DNA from: Chaetoceros tenuissimus
Taxonomy: Eukaryota > Bacillariophyta > Thalassiosirophyceae > Chaetocerotales > Chaetocerotaceae
Length of the DNA: 64,000 nt
Direction: 5' to 3'
Assembly: GCA_021927905.1 (NCBI GenBank)
Contig: BLLK01000069.1
Span: forward strand, 2,914,001-2,978,000
Shown here: in pieces, positions 36,901 to 48,209 of the stretch
Layout of the letters: each line of letters begins with the position of its first letter
How positions within the stretch are numbered: position 1 is the first letter of the stretch
Translations under genes and position numbers: made by a program
Notes under the pieces: model-generated
The model's input: the letters and a program-made list of their open reading frames with translations, nothing else
Told to the model about the DNA's origin: nothing
The model's database searches: none

Positions 36901-39900
36901 TAACTATCAATTCTTCATTTACTCACCACTTGGTACGTCAGAAGGTACATCAGATGGTACGTCGGACGGAGTATCTGAAGGTTGGTCTATTGAGCACAAG
37001 TAGAAACGACAGAACAAAGTTAGTAAAGTGTAAATCACGCAAAATAAGGGAAATTACTATCAATTCTTCATTTACTCACCACTTGGTACGTCAGAAGGAA
37101 CGTCAGATGGTACGTCGGACGGAGTATCTGAAGGTTGGTCTATTGAGCACAAGTAGAAACGACAGAACAAAGTTAGTAAAGTGTAAATCACGCAAAAAAA
37201 GAAAAAGCCGAAGAACCATTCTTCATTTACTCACCACTTGGTACGTCAGAAGGTACGTCAGATGGTACGTCGGACGGAGTATCTGAAGGTTGGTCTATTG
37301 AGCACAAGTAGAAACGACAGAACAAAGTTAGTTAAGTGTAAATCACGCAAAATAAGGGAAATTACTATCAATTCTTCATTTACTCACCACTTGGTACGTC
37401 AGAAGGTACATCAGAAGGTACGTCGGACGGAGTATCTGAAGGTTGGTCTATTGAGCACAAGTAGAAACGACAGAACAAAGTTAGTAAAGTGTAAATCACG
37501 CAAAATAAGAAAAAGCCGAAGAACCATTCTTCATTTACTCACCACTTGGTACGTCAGAAGGTACGTCAGAAGGTACGTCGGACGGAGTATCTGAAGGTTG
37601 GTCTATTGAGCACAAGTAGAAACGACAGAACAAAGTTAGTAAAGTGTAAATCACGCAAAAAACAGAAAAAGCCGAAGAACCATACTTCATTTACTCACCA
37701 CTTGGTACGTCAGAAGGAACGTCAGAAGGTACGTCGGACGGAGTATCTGAAGGTTGGTCTATTGAGCACAAGTAGAAACAACAGAACAAAGTTAGTAAAG
37801 TGTAAATCACGCAAAATAAGGGAAATAACTATCCATTCTTCATTTACTCACCACTTGGTACGTCAGAAGGTACGTCAGATGGTACGTCGGACGGAGTATC
37901 TGAAGGTTGGTCTATTGAGCACAAGTAGAAACGACAGAACAAAGTTAGTAAAGTGTAAATCACGCAAAATAAGGGATATAACTATCCATTCTTCATTTAC
38001 TCACCACTTGGTACGTCAGAAGGTACGTCGGACGGAGTATCTGAAGGTTGGTCTATTGAGCACAAGTAGAAACGACAGAACAAAGTTAGTAAAGTGTAAA
38101 TCACGCAAAATAAGGAAAATTACCGAAGATCCATTCTTCATTTACTCACCACTTGGTACGTCAGAAGGTACGTCAGATGGTACGTCGGACGGAGTATCTG
38201 AAGGTTGGTCTATTGAGCACAAGTAGAAACGACAGAACAAAGTTAGTAAAGTGTAAATCACGCAAAATAAGGGAAATAACTATCCATTCTTCATTTACTC
38301 ACCACTTGGTACGTCAGAAGGTACGTCAGATGGTACGTCGGACGGAGTATCTGAAGGTTGGTCTATTGAGCACAAGTAGAAACGACAGAACAAAGTTAGT
38401 AAAGTGTAAATCACGCAAAATAAGGGAAATAACTATCCATTCTTCATTTACTCACCACTTGGTACGTCAGAAGGAACGTCAGGTACGTCGGACGGAGTAT
38501 CTGAAGGTTGGTCTATTGAGCACAAGTAGAAACGACAGAACAAAGTTAGTAAAGTGTAAATCACGCAAAATAAGGAAAATTACTATCCATTCTTCATTTA
38601 CTCACCACTTGGTACGTCAGAAGGTACGTCAGATGGTACGTCGGACGGAGTATCTGAAGGTTGGTCTATTGAGCACAAGTAGAAACGACAGAACAAAGTT
38701 AGTAAAGTGTAAATCACGCAAAATAAGGAAAATAACTATCAATTCTTCATTTACTCACCACTTGGTACGTCAGAAGGTACGTCAGATGGTACGTCGGACG
38801 GAGTATCTGAAGGTTGGTCTATTGAGCACAAGTAGAAACGACAGAACAAAGTTAGTAAAGTGTAAATCACGCAAAATAAGGAAAATAACTATCAATTCTT
38901 CATTTACTCACCACTTGGTACGTCAGAAGGTACGTCAGATGGTACGTCGGACGGAGTATCTGGAAGGTTGGTCTATTGAGCACAAGTAGAAACGACAGAA
39001 CAAAGTTGAAGTTAGTAAAGTGTAAATCACGCAAAATAAGGGAAATAATTCATCACTCCTTCATTACCACCACTTCAGGCCGTCAGAAGGTACGCCGATG
39101 GTACGTCGGACGGAGTATCCGAAGGTTGGTCTATTGAGCACAAGTAGAAACGACAGAACAAAGTTAGTAAAGTGTAAATCACGCAAAATAAGGAAAATAA
39201 CTATCAATTCTTCATTTACTCACCACTTGGTACGTCAGAAGGTACATCAGATGGTACGTCGGACGGAGTATCTGAAGGTTGGTCTATTGAGCACAAGTAG
39301 AAACGACAGAACAAAGTTAGTAAAGTGTAAATCACGCAAAATAAGGGAAATTACTATCAATTCTTCATTTACTCACCACTTGGTACGTCAGAAGGTACGT
39401 CAGATGGTACGTCGGACGGAGTATCTGAAGGTTGATCTATTGAGCACAAGTAGAAACGACAGAACAAAGTTAGTAAAGTGTAAATCACGCAAAATAAGGG
39501 AAATTACTATCAATTCTTCATTTACTCACCACTTGGTACGTCAGAAGGTACGTCAGATGGTACGTCGGACGGAGTATCTGAAGGTTGGTCTATTGAGCAC
39601 AAGTAGAAACGACAGAACAAAGTTGAAGTTAGTAAAGTGTAAATCACGCAAAATAAGGGAAATAACTATCAATTCTTCATTTACTCACCACTTGGTACGT
39701 CAGAAGGTACATCAGAAGGTACGTCGGACGGAGTATCTGAAGGTTGGTCTATTGAGCACAAGTAGAAACGACAGAACAAAGTTAGTAAAGTGTAAATCAC
39801 GCAAAATAAGAAAAAGCCGAAGAACCATTCTTCATTTACTCACCACTTGGTACGTCAGAAGGAACGTCAGATGGTACGTCGGACGGAGTATCTGAAGGTT

Positions 39901-42900
39901 GGTCTATTGAGCACAAGTAGAAACGACAGAACAAAGTTGAAGTTAGTAAAGTGTAAATCACGCAAAATAAGGGAAATAACTATCCATTCTTCATTTACTC
40001 ACCACTTGGTACGTCAGAAGGTACGTCAGATGGTACGTCGGACGGAGTATCTGAAGGTTGGTCTATTAGCACAAAGTAGAAACGACAGAACAAAGTTGAA
40101 GTTAGTAAAGTGTAAATCACGCAAAATAAAGGAAAATAACTATCAATTCTTCATTTACTCACCACTTGGTACGTCAGAAGGTACGTCAGATGGTACGTCG
40201 GACGGAGTATCTGAAGGTTGGTCTATTGAGCACAAGTAGAAACGACAGAACAAAGTTAGTAAAGTGTAAATCACGCAAAATAAGGAAATTACTATCCATT
40301 CTTCATTTACTCACCACTTGGTACGTCAGAAGGTACGTCAGATGGTACGTCGGACGGAGTATCTGAAGGTTGGTCTATTGAGCACAAGTAGAAACGACAG
40401 AACAAAGTTGAAGTTAGTAAAGTGTAAATCACGCAAAAAACAGAAAAAGCCGAAGAACCATTCTTCATTTACTCACCACTTGGTACGTCAGAAGGTACGT
40501 CAGATGGTACGTCGGACGGAGTATCTGAAGGTTGGTCTATTGAGCACAAGTAGAAACGACAGAACAAAGTTAGTAAAATGTAAATCACGCAAAATAAGGG
40601 AAATAACTATCAATTCTTCATTTACTCACCACTTGGTACGTCAGATGGTACGTCGGACGGAGTATCTGAAGGTTGGTCTATTGAGCACAAGTAGAAACGA
40701 CAGAACAAAGTTAGTAAAGTGTAAATCACGCAAAATAAGGAAAATTACTATCCATTCTTCATTTACTCACCACTTGGTACGTCAGAAGGTACGTCAGATG
40801 GAGTATCTGAAGGTTGGTCTATTGAGCACAAGTAGAAACGACAGAACAAAGTTAGTAAAGTGTAAATCACGCAAAATAAGGAAAATAACTATCAATTCTT
40901 CATTTACTCACCACTTGGTACGTCAGAAGGTACGTCAGATGGTACGTCGGACGGAGTATCTGAAGGTTGGTCTATTGAGCACAAGTAGAAACGACAGAAC
41001 AAAGTTAGTAAAGTGTAAATCACGCAAAATAAGGAAAATAACTATCAATTCTTCATTTACTCACCACTTGGTACGTCAGAAGGTACGTCAGATGGTACGT
41101 CGGACGGAGTATCTGAAGGTTGGTCTATTGAGCACAAGTAGAAACGACAGAACAAAGTTGAAGTTAGTAAAGTGTAAATCACGCAAAAAACAGAAAAAGC
41201 CGAAGAACTATACTTCATTTACTCACCACTTGGTACGTCAGAAGGTACGTCAGATGGTACGTCGGACGGAGTATCTGAAGGTTGGTCTATTGAGCACAAG
41301 TAGAAACGACAGAACAAAGTTAGTAAAGTGTAAATCACGCAAAATAAGGGAAATTACTATCAATTCTTCATTTACTCACCACTTGGTACGTCAGAAGGTA
41401 CGTCAGATGGTACGTCGGACGGAGTATCTGAAGGTTGGTCTATTGAGCACAAGTAGAAACGACAGAACAAAGTTAGTAAAGTGTAAATCACGCAAAATAA
41501 GGAAAATAACTATCAATTCTTCATTTACTCACCACTTGGTACGTCAGAAGGTACGTCAGATGGTACGTCGGACGGAGTATCTGAAGGTTGGTCTATTGAG
41601 CACAAGTAGAAACGACAGAACAAAGTTAGTAAAGTGTAAATCACGCAAAATAAGGAAAATAACTATCAATTCTTCATTTACTCACCACTTGGTACGTCAG
41701 AAGGTACGTCAGATGGTACGTCGGACGGAGTATCTGAAGGTTGGTCTATTGAGCACAAGTAGAAACGACAGAACAAAGTTGAAGTTAGTAAAGTGTAAAT
41801 CACGCAAAAAACAGAAAAAGCCGAAGAACTATACTTCATTTACTCACCACTTGGTACGTCAGAAGGTACGTCAGATGGTACGTCGGACGGAGTATCTGAA
41901 GGTTGGTCTATTGAGCACAAGTAGAAACGACAGAACAAAGTTAGTAAAGTGTAAATCACGCAAAATAAGGGAAATTACTATCAATTCTTCATTTACTCAC
42001 CACTTGGTACGTCAGAAGGTACGTCAGATGGTACGTCGGACGGAGTATCTGAAGGTTGGTCTATTGAGCACAAGTAGAAACGACAGAACAAAGTTAGTAA
42101 AGTGTAAATCACGCAAAATAAGGGAAATAACTATCAATTCTTCATTTACTCACCACTTGGTACGTCAGAAGGTACGTCAGATGGTACGTCGGACGGAGTA
42201 TCTGAAGGTTGGTCTATTGAGCACAAGTAGAAACGACAGAACAAAGTTGAAGTTAGTAAAGTGTAAATCACGCAAAAAACAGAAAAAGCCGAAGAACCAT
42301 TCTTCATTTACTCACCACTTGGTACGTCAGAAGGTACGTCAGATGGTACGTCGGACGGAGTATCTGAAGGTTGGTCTATTGAGCACAAGTAGAAACGACA
42401 GAACAAAGTTAGTAAAATGTAAATCACGCAAAATAAGGGAAATAACTATCAATTCTTCATTTACTCACCACTTGGTACGTCAGATGGTACGTCGGACGGA
42501 GTATCTGAAGGTTGGTCTATTGAGCACAAGTAGAAACGACAGAACAAAGTTAGTAAAGTGTAAATCACGCAAAATAAGGAAAATTACTATCCATTCTTCA
42601 TTTACTCACCACTTGGTACGTCAGAAGGTACGTCAGATGGAGTATCTGAAGGTTGGTCTATTGAGCACAAGTAGAAACGACAGAACAAAGTTAGTAAAGT
42701 GTAAATCACGCAAAATAAGGAAAATAACTATCAATTCTTCATTTACTCACCACTTGGTACGTCAGAAGGTACGTCAGATGGTACGTCGGACGGAGTATCT
42801 GAAGGTTGGTCTATTGAGCACAAGTAGAAACGACAGAACAAAGTTAGTAAAGTGTAAATCACGCAAAATAAGGGATATAACTATCCATTCTTCATTTACT

Positions 42901-45900
42901 CACCACTTGGTACGTCAGAAGGTACGTCAGATGGTACGTCGGACGGAGTATCTGAAGGTTGGTCTATTGAGCACAAGTAGAAACGACAGAACAAAGTTAG
43001 TAAAGTGTAAATCACGCAAAAAAAGAAAAAGCCGAAGAACCATTCTTCATTTACTCACCACTTGGTACGTCAGAAGGAACGTCAGAAGGTACGTCGGACG
43101 GAGTATCTGAAGGTTGGTCTATTGAGCACAAGTAGAAACGACAGAACAAAGTTAGTAAAGTGTAAATCACGCAAAATAAGGAAAATTACTATCAATTCTT
43201 CATTTACTCACCACTTGGTACGTCAGAAGGTACGTCAGATGGTACGTCGGACGGAGTATCTGAAGGTTGGTCTATTGAGCACAAGTAGAAACGACAGAAC
43301 AAAGTTAGTAAAGTGTAAATCACGCAAAATAAGGGAAATTACTATCAATTCTTCATTTACTCACCACTTGGTACGTCAGAAGGTACGTCGGACGGAGTAT
43401 CTGAAGGTTGGTCTATTGAGCACAAGTAGAAACGACAGAACAAAGTTAGTAAAGTGTAAATCACGCAAAAAAAGAAAAAGCCGAAGAACCATTCTTCATT
43501 TACTCACCACTTGGTACGTCAGAAGGAACGTCAGAAGGTACGTCGGACGGAGTATCTGAAGGTTGGTCTATTGAGCACAAGTAGAAACGACAGAACAAAG
43601 TTAGTAAAGTGTAAATCACGCAAAATAAGGAAAATTACTATCAATTCTTCATTTACTCACCACTTGGTACGTCAGAAGGTACGTCAGATGGTACGTCGGA
43701 CGGAGTATCTGAAGGTTGGTCTATTGAGCACAAGTAGAAACGACAGAACAAAGTTAGTAAAGTGTAAATCACGCAAAATAAGGAAAATAACTATCAATTC
43801 TTCATTTACTCACCACTTGGTACGTCAGAAGGTACGTCAGAAGGTACGTCGGACGGAGTATCTGAAGGTTGGTCTATTGAGCACAAGTAGAAACGACAGA
43901 ACAAAGTTAGTAAAGTGTAAATCACGCAAAATAAGGGAAATAATTATCCATTCTTCATTTACTCACCACTTGGTACGTCAGAAGGTACGTCAGATGGTAC
44001 GTCGGACGGAGTATCTGAAGGTTGGTCTATTGAGCACAAGTAGAAACGACAGAACAAAGTTAGTAAAGTGTAAATCACGCAAAATAAGGGAAATTACTAT
44101 CCATTCTTCATTTACTCACCACTTGGTACGTCAGAAGGTACGTCAGATGGTACGTCGGACGGAGTATCTGAAGGTTGGTCTATTGAGCACAAGTAGAAAC
44201 GACAGAACAAAGTTAGTAAAGTGTAAATCACGCAAAATAAGGAAAATAACTATCCATTCTTCATTTACTCACCACTTGGTACGTCAGAAGGTACGTCAGA
44301 TGGTACGTCGGACGGAGTATCTGAAGGTTGGTCTATTGAGCACAAGTAGAAACGACAGAACAAAGTTAGTAAAGTGTAAATCACGCAAAATAAGGAAAAT
44401 AACTATCAATTCTTCATTTACTCACCACTTGGTACGTCAGAAGGTACATCAGATGGTACGTCGGACGGAGTATCTGAAGGTTGGTCTATTGAGCACAAGT
44501 AGAAACGACAGAACAAAGTTAGTAAAGTGTAAATCACGCAAAATAAGGGAAATTACTATCAATTCTTCATTTACTCACCACTTGGTACGTCAGAAGGTAC
44601 GTCAGATGGTACGTCGGACGGAGTATCTGAAGGTTGATCTATTGAGCACAAGTAGAAACGACAGAACAAAGTTAGTAAAGTGTAAATCACGCAAAATAAG
44701 GGAAATTACTATCAATTCTTCATTTACTCACCACTTGGTACGTCAGAAGGTACGTCAGATGGTACGTCGGACGGAGTATCTGAAGGTTGGTCTATTGAGC
44801 ACAAGTAGAAACGACAGAACAAAGTTGAAGTTAGTAAAGTGTAAATCACGCAAAATAAGGGAAATAACTATCAATTCTTCATTTACTCACCACTTGGTAC
44901 GTCAGAAGGTACATCAGAAGGTACGTCGGACGGAGTATCTGAAGGTTGGTCTATTGAGCACAAGTAGAAACGACAGAACAAAGTTAGTAAAGTGTAAATC
45001 ACGCAAAATAAGAAAAAGCCGAAGAACCATTCTTCATTTACTCACCACTTGGTACGTCAGAAGGAACGTCAGATGGTACGTCGGACGGAGTATCTGAAGG
45101 TTGGTCTATTGAGCACAAGTAGAAACGACAGAACAAAGTTGAAGTTAGTAAAGTGTAAATCACGCAAAATAAGGGAAATAACTATCCATTCTTCATTTAC
45201 TCACCACTTGGTACGTCAGAAGGTACGTCAGATGGTACGTCGGACGGAGTATCTGAAGGTTGGTCTATTGAGCACAAGTAGAAACGACAGAACAAAGTTG
45301 AAGTTAGTAAAGTGTAAATCACGCAAAATAAGGAAAATAACTATCAATTCTTCATTTACTCACCACTTGGTACGTCAGAAGGTACGTCAGATGGAGTATC
45401 TGAAGGTTGGTCTATTGAGCACAAGTAGAAACGACAGAACAAAGTTAGTAAAGTGTAAATCACGCAAAATAAGGGAAATAACTATCAATTCTTCATTTAC
45501 TCACCACTTGGTACGTCAGAAGGTACGTCAGATGGTACGTCGGACGGAGTATCTGAAGGTTGGTCTATTGAGCACAAGTAGAAACGACAGAACAAAGTTA
45601 GTAAAGTGTAAATCACGCAAAAAAGAAAAACTAACCATTCTTCATTTACTCACCACTTGGTACGTCAGAAGGTACGTCAGATGGTACGTCGGACGGAGTA
45701 TCTGAAGGTTGGTCTATTGAGCACAAGTAGAAACGACAGAACAAAGTTAGTAAAGTGTAAATCACGCAAAATAAGGGAAATTACTATCAATTCTTCATTT
45801 ACTCACCACTTGGTACGTCAGATGGTACGTCGGACGGAGTATCTGAAGGTTGGTCTATTGAGCACAAGTAGAAACGACAGAACAAAGTTAGTAAAGTGTA

Positions 45901-48103
45901 AATCACGCAAAATAAGGGAAATAACTATCCATTCTTCATTTACTCACCACTTGGTACGTCAGAAGGTACGTCAGATGGTACGTCGGACGGAGTATCTGAA
46001 GGTTGGTCTATTGAGCACAAGTAGAAACGACAGAACAAAGTTAGTAAAGTGTAAATCACGCAAAAAACAGAAAAAGCCGAAGAACTATCTTTCATTTACT
46101 CACCACTTGGCATATCACTTGGACTTTGACTTTCTACAATTGCTGCTGTTGCCGCATATCCTGTGTCTTGTGACACAGCATCAGAGACTGCTGTCAGTTT
46201 TTTTGCACTTTCTGCATCTGATGTCTCTAAAGGAACTGTAAAAGTTGTTGTAGCTTCCACTGGACCTTCTTCCAAACGTCTATTTCTTCTTGTCGTTCCG
46301 ATGGTAGTGCTCACTAAGTTTACAACCATATCTCCTAATGTCAATGGCGCATATCCTTTTCTAAGTCCACTCTCAATACCCTCTTTTAGTGTAGTTTGCT
46401 CACTTTCATTCAAGTCACTTAATTTCACGTCTGTGAATCTAATTACAAGTTGAAGGGCATTAGGTGTGGCAAGTGTTGGTAACAAAGATACAGATGGTGT
46501 GGTCGAAGGTATGGAAGATGGACTTAGAGATGGGACATTGGACGGCATTCTACTAATCTCTGTTTGTTCCACGATTCGAACATGACCTTCATAGTAACTG
46601 TCTGAGCCAGAATTGAAAGTAGGTCCACCAAGCACAATCCTTTCACCTGTTTTACTCATAGCAAGGCTCTTTCCTAAACTCATGTTGCTACTGCCTTCTA
46701 TTTCTGAAGCAACCTCGGTCCATTGAGGGGTTTCACTAGTAGTGTCTGCTTCATAGAGGCGAGCGTGACCATGATAGTATGCACCATGGTTTGGAGCTCC
46801 GATAACGACACGAATTTTGTTGTCGTCGGTAAGGTCACTGATGTCTAGACTGTATCCAAAGTAATCGCCGACGTAATAAGCACTCTCCGACTCGCCTTGC
46901 TCACCAATGATTGGCGCCCCACCAAACTGAGCATAAGAAGAACCATTCCATTTGTACACCCGGACAAGACCGGCATTGGTACCTGTTGAGGGCGAATGAT
47001 CGTACTTGATAGCTCCAACAGCGATGTAAGTGGCATCGTTATTGATTGCAACGCTACTTCCAAATTCATCCCCAGCTGCATCACCATGAAGAACTTTCCT
47101 TAGTGACCAGGAACTAGAACCTGAGACAAAACAGTAGATAGAAGCTGACCCCATCTGGAGTGCACTATCATTAGCACCATCATCACCAGTAGATCCAAAG
47201 ATAAGACAGTCTCCATCACCAGAAATCATCACAGAGCTTCCAGTATGGTCTCCACTGGATGTTCCCGGAATGACACTTCCCTTTGAAGTAACAGTAGCAA
47301 CACCGTTGCTAGTAGAAGCAATAGTTTTGACAAGGATACGACCAATGTCCTGAGAACCAGTAGTATCGTAGTACCTTTCACCAATAGCCAGAGTCGAGCC
47401 AGTAGCATCAAAAGAAACTTTTAGACCAAGCTTCGGTCCACCACCACCTGGACTTTCCTCGTAGGGAGTAGCGATTTTGGCCCAGTCGGTAGAAGTACTA
47501 GTAAGGTCATGCTCAAATATTTCTACAACTCCTTCTTCGCTTACGTTTGAATCACCTCTATTCGGAGAGTGAACATTAGCGATAGCTAGCCTCTTACCAT
47601 CCTTACTGATACTAACGTGAGCTCTTGCATCCTCTCTCCATTCAACATCATCAGATCCTTTAATGTCACTTCCGACTTTCTCCCAGTTACCATTGGCTCC
47701 TTCCTTCCAAACTTGGACAAGGTAATGGAATAGATCTGCTGTTGAATCGCTCTCCTCAATTGCACTGATAGCAACTACAGTACCATCACCACTGATATCA
47801 ACAGAAGTTCCAAACTCTTCCTCTGTATCGTTTGCAGCAGTGAAGGTTGCAAGCTGATGGAAATATGCAGTTCCTGGAGCCTGAGTCTGGAGAGCACGAG
47901 TGATACTGGATTCAAAGACGAACTGGAAAGTGTTTTGATGTGAATAATGAGACCTCAACATAAGTGTTTCAAAACAATTCAAAGAATGAAGCATGTGTAC
48001 TTACCTTGTGATCAGATTGGCCACTGATGTTGTCTGCAGTATCTGCTCCTGCACAGGCTTTGATGATGAGTGTAAAGCAAATGAAAAGTAATCCTCTCTT
48101 CAT
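30967..48103 (-). CDS. Giant secreted surface protein gene with 95 tandem PSD-repeat exons
   Basis: Exon 1 is 48005-48103 (signal peptide MKRGLLFICFTLIIKACAGA). Exon 2 is 46104-47922: an FG-GAP/beta-propeller-like region with repeats such as GTSVDISGDGTVVAIS, GSSVAINNDATYIAVGA and GYSLDISDLTDDNKIRVVIGA, a Ser/Pro hinge, then a ~120-residue domain from ALQLVIRFTDVKLSDL, ending QSPSDMPS. Then come 95 repeat exons (31562-46007) and the last exon 30967-31436, starting DIPSESPSSLADRTFTI, with WCLTIDNAYDVGSFFNIRKC; it may be a lectin-like beta-trefoil (low certainty). All junctions inside the array are phase 1 and consistent with exons 2 and 98. Expected product is about 2,650 residues. PSDxPS runs are typical of diatom secreted proteins, so a cell-wall or adhesive role is likely. 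The exon at 39071-39130 has an in-frame TGA and the one at 38912-38972 an extra base; both look like local sequence errors but could truncate the protein. Confidence 0.85.
31562..46007 (-). repeat. Tandem array of 95 exon-intron units (~153 bp each)
   Basis: I counted 95 units by locating the acceptor end of every exon. Each holds a 60-nt exon encoding DQPSDTPSDVPSDVPSDVPS in phase 1 (11 exons are 48 nt, one is 57 and one is 61) and an intron mostly of 93 nt, with 95-, 99- and 102-nt variants. Every intron begins GTGAGTAAATGAAG (one local exception near 39,060), contains TACTAAC about 34 nt before its end, and ends CTCAATAG or a close variant. Unit spacing is 141, 147, 153, 155, 159 or 162 bp. 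Differences between exons are almost all synonymous (GTA to GTT, GAC to GAT, TCA to TCG). Larger blocks recur with exact offsets: 32.9-33.9 kb at +3,223 bp; 39.2-40.1 kb at +5,202; 34.8-35.9 kb at +9,506; 31.7-32.8 kb at +11,344; 40.4-41.1 kb at +1,839. Confidence 0.95.
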
Positions 48104-48118
48104 CTTGAACACAAATAA

Positions 48119-48208
48119 CTAGAAAGAATTGATATTCGTCAGTCTTTTGTTACACAATAATGAAATGTGAGCAATAGGGATTATTTCAAGACGATAGTGA
48201 GTGCTTAC
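48119..48208 (-). other. Probable 5' UTR intron of the giant repeat gene
   Basis: On the minus strand, AAAG|GTAAGC at 48208 and TTTCTAG ending at 48119 define a 90-bp GT-AG intron that ends 15 nt before the start codon. There is no coding continuity upstream, so it would lie in the leader. Confidence 0.5.
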
Positions 48209-48209
48209 C

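Noticed and set aside
31562-46007. CRISPR-like or satellite-like array of regular repeats
   Set aside because: Both the ~60-bp and the ~93-bp parts of every unit are conserved, so there are no variable spacers, and the unit has coding and splicing structure joined to unique exons at both ends.
31565-46241. Very long plus-strand open frames with a basic 51-residue repeat, up to 930 codons
   Set aside because: They are antisense to the exon-intron units. They stay open only because the common unit length, 153 bp, is a multiple of three, and they read through introns, branch sites and exons alike. Units of 155 or 141 bp with other intron variants break or shift them. The minus strand gives splice signals, phase and flanking domains that agree.
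46096-47994. A stand-alone 632-codon gene ending PSGE
   Set aside because: Its start codon lies in the first intron, and its stop is the first codons of the next intron. The true start is the signal-peptide exon at 48005-48103.
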